Of a stretch of DNA of 42,964 nucleotides, positions 24,132-33,745 are shown piece by piece. Origin of the DNA: Eubacteriales bacterium (GTDB lineage Bacteria > Bacillota > Clostridia > Lachnospirales > Lachnospiraceae); the NCBI GenBank assembly GCA_030533235.1, contig JAUNJN010000018.1, forward strand, positions 1-42,964, given 5' to 3'. The translations under genes and the position numbers were made by a program. The notes beneath the pieces were generated by a model. It saw only the letters and a program-made list of their open reading frames with translations, had not been told where the DNA came from and ran no database searches. Each line of letters starts with the position of its first letter. Position 1 is the stretch's first letter.

Positions 24132-25130
24132 TTGACATTAAGAGAGCAATTTGAGAAAAGAGAACATCAATTGTTTCGTGCCTGTGCATCCTTTAGTGAT
24201 CAGACAAGAGGCAGAGATCATGCGGAAGAAAAGTGTGATATTCGTACGGATTACCAAAGAGATCGGGACCGCATTATTCATTGTAAGGCATTTCGAAGAA
24301 TGAAGCATAAGACACAGGTGTTTTTAGCTCCGGGTGGAGATCATTATCGTACACGTCTGACACACACACTTGAGGTTGCTCAAATTGCACGAACGATTGC
24401 GCGGGCACTTCAATTAAATGAAGATCTTACGGAAGCAATTGCGCTTGGTCATGATCTGGGACATACTCCGTTTGGACATGCGGGAGAACGTGCACTGTCA
24501 AAGTATACGTCCAAGCCGTTTTGTCACAATGAGCAGAGTGTAAGAGTTGTGGAACGCTTGGAAAAGGATGGGAGAGGACTCAATCTTACATGGGAGGTTC
24601 GAGACGGAATTCGCAATCATAAGACGAGCGGAAAGCCGTCGACGCTTGAAGGTGCAATTGTAAGAGTATCGGATAAGATAGCCTATGTTAATCATGATAT
24701 TGATGACGGGATTCGCGCGGGAATTTTGTCTGAAAGCATGCTTCCGTCAGACTGCACAGATTTGCTTGGACATAGTACAAGAGACCGTATTAACAATCTG
24801 ATTCATGCGATGCTTACATATAGTATGGAAAGAGACTGTATCGGATTGCCAAAAGATTATGAGCAGGCACTTTCAGAGCTTCGAAAGTATATGTTTCGTG
24901 ATTTGTATACAAATCCGGTTGCAAAAAGTGAGGAAGTAAAAGCTGAACGGGTAATAGGGATGCTTTATGAGGAATATATTGAACATATCGAGCTTTTGCC
25001 GGAAGAGTTTTTGATGCTCATTGGCGAAGGAGAGGAAAAAGAAACGGTAGTTTGTGATTATATTGCGGGAATGACAGACAATTATGCGGTGGAAATGGCA
25101 GGCAAACTATTTATACCGAAATCATGGTAG
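24132..25130 (+). CDS. dgt: dGTP triphosphohydrolase-like HD protein
   Basis: A 332-residue deoxynucleoside triphosphate triphosphohydrolase family protein that releases tripolyphosphate from dNTPs. The HD site is clear: His78 (RLTHTLEVAQIA), His107-Asp108 and the family signature GHDLGHTPFGHAGE. The start is TTG at 24132 with GGAGGTGA seven bases upstream. The gene precedes dnaG and rpoD, an order common in Firmicutes. The 126-bp upstream region is very A/T-rich; a promoter must lie there, but I cannot place a convincing -35/-10 pair. Confidence 0.93.
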   Translation: MTLREQFEKREHQLFRACASFSDQTRGRDHAEEKCDIRTDYQRDRDRIIHCKAFRRMKHKTQVFLAPGGDHYRTRLTHTLEVAQIARTIARALQLNEDLTEAIALGHDLGHTPFGHAGERALSKYTSKPFCHNEQSVRVVERLEKDGRGLNLTWEVRDGIRNHKTSGKPSTLEGAIVRVSDKIAYVNHDIDDGIRAGILSESMLPSDCTDLLGHSTRDRINNLIHAMLTYSMERDCIGLPKDYEQALSELRKYMFRDLYTNPVAKSEEVKAERVIGMLYEEYIEHIELLPEEFLMLIGEGEEKETVVCDYIAGMTDNYAVEMAGKLFIPKSW

Positions 25131-25152
25131 ATTTCAATTGTTGGAGGATGCT

Positions 25153-26934
25153 ATGGCATATTATTCAGATGAAATCATAGAAGAAGTCAGGAGTCGAAAT
25201 GACATTGTCGATGTGATAGGCGGATATGTAACGTTGCGGCACAAAGGAAACAGCTATACGGCATGTTGTCCGTTTCATCATGAGAAGACACCGTCGTTTC
25301 ATGTAAATCGTGATAAACAGATGTATCACTGTTTCGGGTGCGGAGTAGGCGGAAATGTATACACTTTCGTAATGGAATACGAGAATTTCAGTTTTCCGGA
25401 AGCGGTTCGTTTTTTGGCAGAACGAAGCGGAATTAGTTTACCGGAACAAGAGCTTACCGAAGAACAAAAGAAAAAAGAAAATCACAAGACCATGATCAAA
25501 GAGACCAACAAGGCGGCAGCAGCATATTTTCATTATCTGCTGTTACATACAGAGCATGGAAAAAAAGGTCTTGAATATTATCATGGACGAGGACTTACAG
25601 ATAAAACAATTCAGACATTTGGTATGGGATATTCGGATATTTTTCAGGATGATTTGTACAAATACCTGAAAAGCAAAGGGTATTCCGATTCGCTTATGAA
25701 GGATGCAGGACTCGTGCGATTCGATGAAAAGCACGGACCGTGTGATATGTTTTGGAATCGGGTTATGGTGCCAATAGCGGATATCAATGGGAAGGTCATC
25801 GGGTTTGGCGGTCGCGTCATTGGAGATGGATTGCCGAAATATATTAACACGCAGGAGACCGCGGTGTTTGATAAAGGGCACAATCTGTTTGCCATGCACA
25901 TTGCAAGGCGTTCAAAGCGTCGGGGCATTATCATATGCGAGGGATATATGGATGTCATAGCGATGCATCAGGCCGGGTTCGATAATGCGGTCGCTTCGTT
26001 AGGTACAGCACTTACAATCGGACAAGCATCTTTGATTAAGCGTTATACGGATGAGGTATATCTTGCGTATGACAGCGACGGTGCAGGCACAAAAGCAACC
26101 TTGAAAAATATAGGGATTCTGCGAAATGTGGGACTTGTGACACGTGTCGTGGATTTGCATCCGCATAAGGATCCGGACGAGTTTATTCGGGCAAACGGTG
26201 CAGAGGCTTTTGAAAAGCGATTGTCCGATGCGGTTACGGGTATTATGTTTGAGGTGTGCACAATTGCAAACGATTATAACCTTAAGGATCCGGAGGAAAA
26301 GGTCCGATTTACCAAAGATGTTGCAAAACGACTTTCGTCAATTGAAGAGGTCGTTGCAAGACATAGTTATATTGATGCGGTTGCCGAGCAATATAAGCTT
26401 GACCGAGATGGATTAAAACAATTGGTTACACAGTATGGTACGATTCAGACGGGGGACATCGATATACAGTCGCAGACGGAGCAAAAGGCGCGAAGTGTAT
26501 CGAAGGAGAATGAAGAAATAAATAAGACAGAGAGCTTATTACTTACTTGGATGATTAACGAACCGATATTGTTTTCAAATTTGGACCAAATTGTTACACC
26601 CGATGATTTTCGGGATGTCAATTGTCGGGCCGTTGCCGAACAGCTTATGTTACAGTATGAGCAGACGCATACGATTCAACCGGCGGCAATCATTAATGGT
26701 TCGGATGATATTGAACAGCAGAGGGTTCTTGCGACAATTATGCAAACAGAACTGCCGTTTGATATTTCCGATGAAGATAAAGAACGTGCAATTAACGACG
26801 TCATACGTAAGACGAAACTTGCAAAAATCGATTATGAGCTTACGCAGTGCGGGTCAGATATGGTTCGGTTTCAGGAGTTGATTCAAAAGAAAGCCGGCGT
26901 TTCAAAATTGCATATATCATTAAAAAATGGATAA
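25153..26934 (+). CDS. dnaG: DNA primase
   Basis: A 593-residue DnaG synthesising RNA primers for replication. The zinc-binding domain has Cys39, His42, Cys60 and Cys63 (CPFH and CFGC). The TOPRIM core shows [24 protein letters not shown] and AYDSDGAG. The C-terminal helicase-binding part is present. The ATG at 25153 has TTGGAGGA eight bases upstream; a longer open frame running back into dgt lacks support. It overlaps rpoD only if the far-upstream rpoD start is used. Confidence 0.96.
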   Translation: MAYYSDEIIEEVRSRNDIVDVIGGYVTLRHKGNSYTACCPFHHEKTPSFHVNRDKQMYHCFGCGVGGNVYTFVMEYENFSFPEAVRFLAERSGISLPEQELTEEQKKKENHKTMIKETNKAAAAYFHYLLLHTEHGKKGLEYYHGRGLTDKTIQTFGMGYSDIFQDDLYKYLKSKGYSDSLMKDAGLVRFDEKHGPCDMFWNRVMVPIADINGKVIGFGGRVIGDGLPKYINTQETAVFDKGHNLFAMHIARRSKRRGIIICEGYMDVIAMHQAGFDNAVASLGTALTIGQASLIKRYTDEVYLAYDSDGAGTKATLKNIGILRNVGLVTRVVDLHPHKDPDEFIRANGAEAFEKRLSDAVTGIMFEVCTIANDYNLKDPEEKVRFTKDVAKRLSSIEEVVARHSYIDAVAEQYKLDRDGLKQLVTQYGTIQTGDIDIQSQTEQKARSVSKENEEINKTESLLLTWMINEPILFSNLDQIVTPDDFRDVNCRAVAEQLMLQYEQTHTIQPAAIINGSDDIEQQRVLATIMQTELPFDISDEDKERAINDVIRKTKLAKIDYELTQCGSDMVRFQELIQKKAGVSKLHISLKNG

Positions 26935-26965
26935 AATATTTATCACGATGGAGGATGGAAGAAAG

Positions 26966-28123
26966 ATGGATGAAAACAATTTAGAGAAGAACCAGGCGTT
27001 GGAAGAAAAATTTCTTGCAAAGCTTAACGATTTGCTTGAGATTGCAAAGAAAAAGAAAAATGTCATTGAAGACACGGAAATCATCAATCATTTTAATGAT
27101 TGTAAGGAAATTGAACTCAATACAGAACGTATGGTAGCTATTTTTGAATTTTTGGATGAGCATGGAGTTGATGTGCTTACAATTACGGATGATGATGACG
27201 ATGAACCGGCAGATCTGCTTCTTGATGCAGAGGATGAGGTAGATGTGGATGTGGAGCATATCGATCTTTCCGTACCGGACGGAGTAAGTATTGAGGATCC
27301 TGTTCGTATGTATCTGAAGGAAATCGGCAAGGTTCCGCTTCTTTCGGCTGAGGAAGAGATTGCGCTTGCAAAACGCATGGAGGAAGGTGATGAAGAGGCA
27401 AAGAAAAAGCTTGCGGAAGCAAACCTTCGTCTTGTTGTTAGTATTGCAAAGCGTTATGTTGGTCGAGGCATGCTGTTTCTTGATCTGATTCAGGAAGGTA
27501 ACCTTGGTCTTATTAAGGCTGTTGAAAAGTTTGATTATGGAAAGGGATTCAAGTTTAGTACGTATGCTACATGGTGGATTCGTCAGGCGATTACACGTGC
27601 AATTGCAGATCAGGCGCGTACAATTCGGATACCGGTTCATATGGTTGAGACAATCAATAAATTGATTCGTGTATCTCGGCAGTTACTCCAGGAGCTCGGA
27701 CGTGAGCCTCTTCCGGAGGAAATTGCAGAAGAAATGGGGATTCCTGTAGAACGTGTACGTGAAATCTTAAAGATTTCTCAGGAACCGGTGTCCTTGGAAA
27801 CCCCAATCGGCGAGGAGGAAGACAGCCATTTAGGTGATTTTATTCAGGATGAGAATGTCCCTGTACCTGCGGAGGCAGCAGCATTTACATTGCTAAAAGA
27901 ACAATTGGTTGAGGTGCTTAGTACGCTTACGGAGAGAGAACAAAAGGTTCTTCGTTTACGTTTCGGACTCGATGATGGCAGAGCAAGAACTCTTGAGGAG
28001 GTTGGTAAGGAATTCAACGTTACAAGAGAACGTATTCGTCAGATTGAAGCAAAAGCACTTCGTAAGTTAAGACATCCAAGCAGAAGCAGAAAGTTGAGAG
28101 ACTATCTTGAAGAAAACAGTTAA
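26966..28123 (+). CDS. rpoD: Primary sigma factor (sigma-70/SigA)
   Basis: A 385-residue housekeeping sigma factor. A region 1.1-like N-terminus (about 1-80) and an acidic linker ([11 protein letters not shown]) are followed by region 1.2-2 ([32 protein letters not shown]), region 3 and region 4 ([19 protein letters not shown]). The ATG at 26966 follows GGAGGATGGAAG; the in-frame ATG at 26927 inside the end of dnaG has no ribosome binding site. Co-transcription with dnaG is implied by the 31-base gap. Its consensus TTGACA-17-TATAAT matches the promoters found in this window. Confidence 0.96.
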   Translation: MDENNLEKNQALEEKFLAKLNDLLEIAKKKKNVIEDTEIINHFNDCKEIELNTERMVAIFEFLDEHGVDVLTITDDDDDEPADLLLDAEDEVDVDVEHIDLSVPDGVSIEDPVRMYLKEIGKVPLLSAEEEIALAKRMEEGDEEAKKKLAEANLRLVVSIAKRYVGRGMLFLDLIQEGNLGLIKAVEKFDYGKGFKFSTYATWWIRQAITRAIADQARTIRIPVHMVETINKLIRVSRQLLQELGREPLPEEIAEEMGIPVERVREILKISQEPVSLETPIGEEEDSHLGDFIQDENVPVPAEAAAFTLLKEQLVEVLSTLTEREQKVLRLRFGLDDGRARTLEEVGKEFNVTRERIRQIEAKALRKLRHPSRSRKLRDYLEENS

Positions 28124-28841
28124 TGGACAGCCAAGCTTGTCAAAGCGTATGCAAGCACTGGTTCAAATGGTTGATGAAAGACGGGTTGCCGATATCGGTT
28201 GCGACCATGCATTTGTTTCCGTTAATCTGCTTTTGTCAAACAAGGCAGAAACGGTGATTGCAATGGATGTACGCAAGGGACCGCTTGCGATTGCAGAGAA
28301 AAACATTCGAAGCTATGGCTTGCAAAATAAAATTTCTGTGCGTTTGTCGGATGGCTTTTCGGCACTGGCCGTAGGGGAAGTTGATTGCGCAATTATTGCC
28401 GGAATGGGTGGTCTTCTTATGGTTCGAATTTTGCAACAGGCTAAAGAACACCTTTCGGCAGGGATACATCTGGTATTACAACCGCAGTCAGAAGCAGATC
28501 AACTGCGATCGTTTCTTGTAGAGCAGGGGTATATGATTGTTGCCGAACAAATGCTGATTGATGAGGATAAATTCTATACTGTGATAAAAGCAGTTCCGGC
28601 AAAAGGACAAAGTGTACGGTATACCAAGGCAGAACTGTGCTTTGGACCATGTCTGCTTAGGAACAGGAATGAAGTGTTACACACATATCTGATCCGCCAG
28701 GATGCTAAATTACGGGAGTTAAGAGAACGTTTATTACATATTGATACGGATAAGGCCAAGGAGCGCCTGAATCAAATCGAGGCAGAGTGGTGCTTGATAC
28801 GAGAAAGCCTGCATATTTTTGTTGAGGAGGCAGGACGATGA
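28107..28841 (+). CDS. trmK: tRNA (adenine-22-N1)-methyltransferase family protein
   Basis: A 244-residue class I SAM-dependent methyltransferase of the TrmK (YqfN) type, methylating A22 of tRNA. LSKRM near the N-terminus, the SAM loop [25 protein letters not shown] and the [16 protein letters not shown] motif are all visible. The proposed start is TTG at 28107, overlapping the rpoD end by 17 bases; no ATG gives a full N-terminus, so the exact start is not certain. The rpoD-trmK-nif3 order equals that around sigA in Bacillus. Confidence 0.9.
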   Translation: MKKTVNGQPSLSKRMQALVQMVDERRVADIGCDHAFVSVNLLLSNKAETVIAMDVRKGPLAIAEKNIRSYGLQNKISVRLSDGFSALAVGEVDCAIIAGMGGLLMVRILQQAKEHLSAGIHLVLQPQSEADQLRSFLVEQGYMIVAEQMLIDEDKFYTVIKAVPAKGQSVRYTKAELCFGPCLLRNRNEVLHTYLIRQDAKLRELRERLLHIDTDKAKERLNQIEAEWCLIRESLHIFVEEAGR

Positions 28842-29611
28842 AATGTAAGGAAATAATACAAATATTGAACCGACAATCACCGGAAGCGTATGCATTGGAG
28901 TGGGACAATGTAGGGTTGCTGGTCGGACGAAGAGAAAAGCAGGTGAAAAGATTGTTGCTTGCGGTAGATGCAACAGCACCTGTATGTCAGTATGCAATCG
29001 ACAATGAGATTGATATGATCGTGACGCATCATCCGATGATTTTCTCGAAGCTTCGAAAAATCAACGATGATACGGTGTTGGGAAATAAAATATTATCTTT
29101 GGCAGAGGCCGGTATCGCCTGTTTTGCCATGCACACGAATTTTGACACTATCGGAGGGATGGCGAAGGAAGCAGCGCGTATGCTGGATTTGAAAAACACG
29201 GAAGTTTTAGACGAGACAATGTCAGGAGAAGGTGTTGGACGACTTGGGATATTAAGCAGGGCCATGACTGTGAGGCAGCTTGCTGAATGCGTTAAGCGTA
29301 CGTTTGAACTTCAAAATGTGGTGGTGTACGGAGATATTGACCGATTGGTTGAAAAGATTGCAATATCTCCGGGTTCGGGAAAAAGCGTAATTGATGTGAG
29401 CGTTTCAAAACAGGCAGAATGCCTTATTACGGGTGATATCGGGCATCACGAGGGAATTGATGCGGTAGAGATGGGATTATGTGTGATCGATGCCTCGCAT
29501 TACGGCCTGGAAAAAATATTTTTGCAGTTCATGTATCAATATCTGAAGGATTTTTGTCCGGATGTGGAAATTATTATTGCAGATACAGGTGCTCCGTTTG
29601 TGATCGTATAA
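28838..29611 (+). CDS. Nif3-like dinuclear metal-centre protein
   Basis: A 257-residue Nif3/YqfO family protein forming hexameric toroids with two metals per subunit. Metal-binding segments are THHPMIF (with His-His), HTNFDTIGGMAKEAA, and TGDIGHHEGIDA with HYGLE near the end. It lacks the extra middle domain seen in longer members, consistent with 257 residues. The ATG overlaps the trmK stop (ATGA) and has GGAGG upstream, so it is translationally coupled. The biochemical role of the family is not settled. Confidence 0.92.
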   Translation: MKCKEIIQILNRQSPEAYALEWDNVGLLVGRREKQVKRLLLAVDATAPVCQYAIDNEIDMIVTHHPMIFSKLRKINDDTVLGNKILSLAEAGIACFAMHTNFDTIGGMAKEAARMLDLKNTEVLDETMSGEGVGRLGILSRAMTVRQLAECVKRTFELQNVVVYGDIDRLVEKIAISPGSGKSVIDVSVSKQAECLITGDIGHHEGIDAVEMGLCVIDASHYGLEKIFLQFMYQYLKDFCPDVEIIIADTGAPFVIV

Positions 29612-29631
29612 GAAAATGAAGGAGGTATTTT

Positions 29632-31293
29632 ATGGAAGAAATATCAATTGTATTAGGGGATGAAACATATCATTGTCAAAAAAATACGACGTTTGAGGAA
29701 CTTATTTCAAAAGTTTTTCCTGAAAAGAAATATTCATTTATGTTGGGCATGAAGGATCAAAAGCTGTGTGAATTAAATGTAAGCTTAGACTGCGACTGTA
29801 CAATTACATTAATTGAAAAAAATACGGTTATGGGAATTGATACGTATCGAAGAAGCTTAACACTCATTATGCTTAAGGCTTTTGCAGATGTATTGGGAAG
29901 TCGTACAAATCATACCGTGCAGGTTATGTATTCCATGGGCAATGGATATTATTGCAAGTTGGATTGCGATACGGTATCGGTTGATGGAGCGCTGATTACG
30001 AAAGTAAAAAATCGCATGCAGGAGCTGATTGACGCAGATGTACGCATTATTAAAGAATCAGTAAGTACAGAGGAAGCGATACGTCGTTTTTCAAAGGAAG
30101 GACTTGACGGAAAAGAAAAGTTGTTTAATTACCGTCGGGTATCAAAGACAAATTTATATAAATTAGAAGATTACGAGGATTACTTCTATGGATATATGGC
30201 TCCGTCGACAGGATATATTTCCTGCTTTGATCTGTTTTGTTATGACGAAGGATTTGTTCTTATGGCACCGCATAAAAACAACCCGGATGAATTGCCTGTG
30301 TTCGTGCCGCAGGAAAAGCTGTTTACAGTATTAAAGACGTCAGATGCATGGGGAGAAATGCTTGGTATCAACCATGTAGGTGATTTGAATGAGGCAATTA
30401 CAAATGGTGATATCGGCGAGCTTATGCTTGTTCAGGAGGCATTGCAGGAAAAACAGATTGCTCATATTGCTGATATGATTGAAGCCGGCGAAAAGAAAAT
30501 AGTTCTCATTGCAGGACCAAGTTCTTCCGGCAAAACAACATTTTCACACAGACTTAGTGTGCAGCTTCGGGCACATGGTCTTCGTCCGTATCCGCTTGCT
30601 TTGGATAATTATTTTGTGAATCGGGAGGAGACACCGAAGGATGAGAATGGAAATTATGACTTTGAGTGTTTAGAGGCGATGGATTTGGCTCTGTTTCGCT
30701 CGGATATGGCAAAGCTGCTAGCCGGAGAAGAAATCGAGCTTCCGACATTCAATTTCACATTGGGAAAGAAGGAGTATAAAGGAAAAAAACTACGATTAAA
30801 TGAAGGGGATGTTTTGGTAGCAGAAGGAATTCATGCATTAAATCCCAAGATGACAATCGGGCTTCCGGATGAGAGTAAGTTTAAGATTTATATCAGTGCA
30901 TTGACACAGTTAAATATTGATGAGCATAATCGTATTCCGACCACAGATGGCAGACTTATTCGAAGGATTGTAAGAGATGCACGTACAAGAGGGAATAACG
31001 CAAAGGACACAATTGCTATGTGGCCGTCTGTGCGAAGAGGGGAAGAAAAAAATATTTTTCCGTTTCAAGAGGAAGCAGATGTTATGTTTAACTCTGCGCT
31101 TATTTATGAGCTTAGTGTAATTAAGCAGTATGCGGAACCTCTTTTGTTCGCCGTCCCAAAGGATAGCTACGAATATTATGAGGCAAAGCGTTTACTAAAG
31201 TTCTTGGATTATTTTCTTGGACTTGAGGTTACGAACGTAGCGAAAAACTCCATCCTAAGGGAGTTTGTAGGCGGAGGATGCTTTGATTTATAA
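29632..31293 (+). CDS. TGS-domain nucleoside kinase (uridine-kinase type)
   Basis: A 553-residue protein. The first 65 residues resemble a TGS domain. About 70-170 resembles the second additional domain of threonyl-tRNA synthetase in degenerate form. From about 285 there is a phosphoribulokinase/uridine kinase domain with P-loop GPSSSGKTT (295-303), DNYFVNRE and LVAEGIHALNP. Such proteins are annotated as nucleoside kinases in Clostridia; the base specificity is unknown. GGAGG precedes the ATG. No terminator separates it from rnpB, which comes in from the other strand 6 bases after the stop. Confidence 0.9.
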   Translation: MEEISIVLGDETYHCQKNTTFEELISKVFPEKKYSFMLGMKDQKLCELNVSLDCDCTITLIEKNTVMGIDTYRRSLTLIMLKAFADVLGSRTNHTVQVMYSMGNGYYCKLDCDTVSVDGALITKVKNRMQELIDADVRIIKESVSTEEAIRRFSKEGLDGKEKLFNYRRVSKTNLYKLEDYEDYFYGYMAPSTGYISCFDLFCYDEGFVLMAPHKNNPDELPVFVPQEKLFTVLKTSDAWGEMLGINHVGDLNEAITNGDIGELMLVQEALQEKQIAHIADMIEAGEKKIVLIAGPSSSGKTTFSHRLSVQLRAHGLRPYPLALDNYFVNREETPKDENGNYDFECLEAMDLALFRSDMAKLLAGEEIELPTFNFTLGKKEYKGKKLRLNEGDVLVAEGIHALNPKMTIGLPDESKFKIYISALTQLNIDEHNRIPTTDGRLIRRIVRDARTRGNNAKDTIAMWPSVRRGEEKNIFPFQEEADVMFNSALIYELSVIKQYAEPLLFAVPKDSYEYYEAKRLLKFLDYFLGLEVTNVAKNSILREFVGGGCFDL

Positions 31294-31298
31294 GAAAA

Positions 31299-31644
31299 TG
31301 TGCAAGCCAGACTGTAAGCCGGGTTATGTCGAGAGTGATTATCTATCTAGACCTTGTGTTACCACAAGGTTCAAGCGACCTACCGAAAGACCCAGCGGGC
31401 AACTGCATTGTCTTTACTGTTTGGTCTTGCTTCGGATGGGGTTTACAGAGCCTGCCTTGTTACCAAGACAGCGGTGAGCTCTTACCTCGCCTTTCCACCC
31501 TTACCACCAAATGGTGGCGGTATATTTCTGTTGCACTAGCCTGGGAGTCACCTCCACCGGACGTTATCCGGCATCCTGCCCTATGAAGCCCGGACTTTCC
31601 TCACCTGCCTGATGGCAGCCGCAATCACTTATCTGACTTACACA
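31299..31644 (-). ncRNA. rnpB: RNase P RNA, class A
   Basis: Read leftwards, the hallmark GAGGAAAGTCCGGG (31602-31589), ACAGAAATATACCGCC (31531-31516) and the 3' block ACATAACCCGGCTTAC are all present. The ends pair in a 13-bp P1 helix (31644-31632 with 31311-31299, two or three G-U pairs), giving a transcript of about 346 nucleotides, a normal size. It is the catalytic RNA that matures tRNA 5' ends. Possible promoter: TTGCCT, 17-bp spacer, TACTCT upstream of 31644, weak at -10. Open frames seen across it are spurious. Confidence 0.96.
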
Positions 31645-31717
31645 AGGACTAGAGTAACATATTTTACACACGCAGGCAACAAAATAAATAAAAACAGAAA
31701 AGAAAGGATGATGGTAT

Positions 31718-32260
31718 ATGGAAACTTTGGAATGCATGAAAACAAGAAGAAGCATTCGTCGTTTTACAGAGGATGTTTTGTCACATGAAGAGTTTGAGGA
31801 AATAATTGATGTCGCAAGAATGGCTCCGTCTTGGAAAAATACGCAAACAGTTCGTTACGTTCTTGTTCAGGATAAAACAATTATTGAAAAAATTGCCAAG
31901 GAAGCGGTGTTAGATTTTGAGTATAATGCGAAGACAATCGCCGCATGCAATAACCTCGTTGTTTTAGCACAGGTAAACGGAAGATGCGGATATGAAAAAG
32001 ATGGAAGCTTTACGACAAGTAAGGGCTCCGGTTGGGAGATGTTTGACGCAGGAATTGCAGCACAGACATTTTGCCTTGCAGCGAATGAAAAGGGGATTGG
32101 CAGTGTTATTCTTGGTATTTTTGATGACGAAAAGGTTGCTTCTCTTGTAGAACTTCCAAAGGGGCAGACTGTTGCTGCTTTGATTCCGATCGGAAGACCG
32201 AAGTTTGTTCCGGATGCAACCCCGCGTAAGGAAGTAGGAGAGCTTGTTAGCTATATTTAA
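31718..32260 (+). CDS. Nitroreductase-family flavoprotein
   Basis: A 180-residue nitroreductase-fold protein. It starts with the characteristic CMKTRRSIRRFTEDVLS, followed by ARMAPSWKNTQTVRYV and GIGSVILGIFDDEKV; these fit FMN-binding NAD(P)H oxidoreductases. The short length is at the low end for the family. A possible promoter TTTACA-16-TAAATA lies at 31663-31690, overlapping the region upstream of the divergent rnpB. AAAGGATGA is the ribosome binding site. The natural substrate cannot be told. Confidence 0.9.
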   Translation: METLECMKTRRSIRRFTEDVLSHEEFEEIIDVARMAPSWKNTQTVRYVLVQDKTIIEKIAKEAVLDFEYNAKTIAACNNLVVLAQVNGRCGYEKDGSFTTSKGSGWEMFDAGIAAQTFCLAANEKGIGSVILGIFDDEKVASLVELPKGQTVAALIPIGRPKFVPDATPRKEVGELVSYI

Positions 32261-32263
32261 GGT

Positions 32264-32995
32264 ATGAAAATACAAGTTGGGATATGTGATGATAATGAAT
32301 ATGATTTAACTTTGATGGAATCGGAAGTACATAGAGCACTTCGGGATGTGTGCAAGGATTATGATATCCGGTTATTTAAGAGTGGGAATGTCTTAATGCA
32401 TGACATTGAGTCGATTCTGACTTATGACCTGTTACTACTTGATATAGACATGCCCGGGGTGGACGGAATTCAAATCGCAGAGACAATCATGAAAAGACAA
32501 CACCAAGTGAATGTTATTTTTGTGACAAATCGGGATGATTTGGTATTTGAGGCGATTCATTACAGTCCGTTTCGGTTTATTCGCAAGGAGCATTTACACA
32601 AAGAATTGCCGGAAGCGATCACAGCAGCCATTGCGAAGATCAGCGAGGAAACTTTGTTGTACCGTTTTGGTTCGGGCACGGATGATTTTAAAATACCGAT
32701 TTGTGATGTTATGTATTTGGAAAGTCAGAAACACTATATTGCGATTCATACAAAGCAGGGGGATATCACAATCATCCGCGGAAAAATATCGGATTATGAG
32801 GATAAACTATGTAATATCGGATTTATCAGAATTCATGTTGGTTATTTGGTCAATATAAGATTTGTTTATTCAATTACATCTCAAAAGATTGTATTAGATA
32901 ATAAAGAAGAACTACCAATCAGTCGAACAAAGGTCGATATGGTAAAACAGGCGCATGCAAGCTTTGTAAGGAGGTTTGTACGTGGTATATATTAG
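32264..32995 (+). CDS. LytTR-type response regulator
   Basis: A 243-residue AgrA/VirR-like regulator. The receiver domain (about 1-125) has Asp9-Asp10, phospho-acceptor Asp60 (LLLLDIDMPG) and Lys108. The LytTR DNA-binding domain (about 140-243) begins near MYLESQKHYIAIHTK and ends with ELPISRTKVDMVKQAHASFVRRF. It starts 3 bases after the nitroreductase stop and overlaps the kinase gene by 14 bases, so the pair is coupled. No LytTR target repeats were identified with confidence in the window. Confidence 0.92.
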   Translation: MKIQVGICDDNEYDLTLMESEVHRALRDVCKDYDIRLFKSGNVLMHDIESILTYDLLLLDIDMPGVDGIQIAETIMKRQHQVNVIFVTNRDDLVFEAIHYSPFRFIRKEHLHKELPEAITAAIAKISEETLLYRFGSGTDDFKIPICDVMYLESQKHYIAIHTKQGDITIIRGKISDYEDKLCNIGFIRIHVGYLVNIRFVYSITSQKIVLDNKEELPISRTKVDMVKQAHASFVRRFVRGIY

Positions 32996-33734
32996 CATTG
33001 CAATCGGGATCCTGATTATTCTCGATGTGTTCTTTCTTATTTTGATAAAACGCAAGCTGGTCCGACAGGAAATGGAGCAGAAAATCATGGAGATTTCCAT
33101 GAGAGAAGAACAAAATCTATATAAAAGAATCAATGATATATATGAGGATTGTCGGATTATGCGACACGACGTAAAGCATTATCTTACCGTGTTACTCGGG
33201 CTTATTATTAATGAGGAGTACGAGGATGCGAAGCATCTGATTATCGATGTTGTCGGAAATGATTTTCGAGGCAGCTATGTTAGATATATGGGGAGTAATG
33301 TGATTAATGCCGTGCTGAACGAAAAGCTGAATCGATGTAACGAAAACGGTATTTCTATGGAACTGGTTGTCAGTGGTGAGGTTCCCAAACAGAGTGAACT
33401 GAATCTGGCAATTATCACGGCTAATTTGATTGATAATGCAATTGAGTTTGAAAAAAATGAAACACAAAAGCAAATTTGGGTTGAACTTGTACAGCATAAG
33501 GGAATGTATTCGCTAACCGTAAGAAATCATATATCAGATTCTGTATTGAAGACAAATCCCAAATTATCTACAACCAAGAGTGATAAAATGACACATGGTC
33601 TGGGCGTTGGGAGTATAAAAAAGCTTGTAAAACGTATGGATGGTATTTATCAATGTTATGAAGAGAATAAGATGTTTACAAGCTATATTTCGATTCCGAT
33701 AGAAGAATCAAACGAAACGAAAGGACAAGCATAA
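32982..33734 (+). CDS. GHKL sensor kinase with a single N-terminal membrane helix
   Basis: A 250-residue kinase. It has one membrane helix (about residues 2-23), a coiled-coil segment, a phospho-acceptor region IMRHDVKHYL with His62, an N-box NLIDNAIEFE and a G-box GLGVGS. It resembles the C-terminal part of AgrC-type kinases but lacks their six-helix sensor domain. The GTG at 32982 has AAGGAGG seven bases upstream; a TTG two codons earlier abuts that site. Partner of the overlapping LytTR regulator. No agrB or agrD-like gene is nearby, so a peptide signal is not indicated. Confidence 0.88.
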   Translation: MVYISIAIGILIILDVFFLILIKRKLVRQEMEQKIMEISMREEQNLYKRINDIYEDCRIMRHDVKHYLTVLLGLIINEEYEDAKHLIIDVVGNDFRGSYVRYMGSNVINAVLNEKLNRCNENGISMELVVSGEVPKQSELNLAIITANLIDNAIEFEKNETQKQIWVELVQHKGMYSLTVRNHISDSVLKTNPKLSTTKSDKMTHGLGVGSIKKLVKRMDGIYQCYEENKMFTSYISIPIEESNETKGQA

Positions 33735-33745
33735 GGAGACACAAA

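Noticed and set aside
26927-26965. Longer start for rpoD
   Set aside because: The upstream ATG lies inside dnaG and has no ribosome binding site; the ATG at 26966 is preceded by GGAGGATGGAAG.
31283-31586. Several open frames of 60-86 codons
   Set aside because: They run across the RNase P RNA gene on its opposite strand and have no translation signals.
33735-33745. agrD-like peptide gene linked to the LytTR/GHKL pair
   Set aside because: No room between the kinase and the coiled-coil gene, and no agrB-like membrane gene is nearby.
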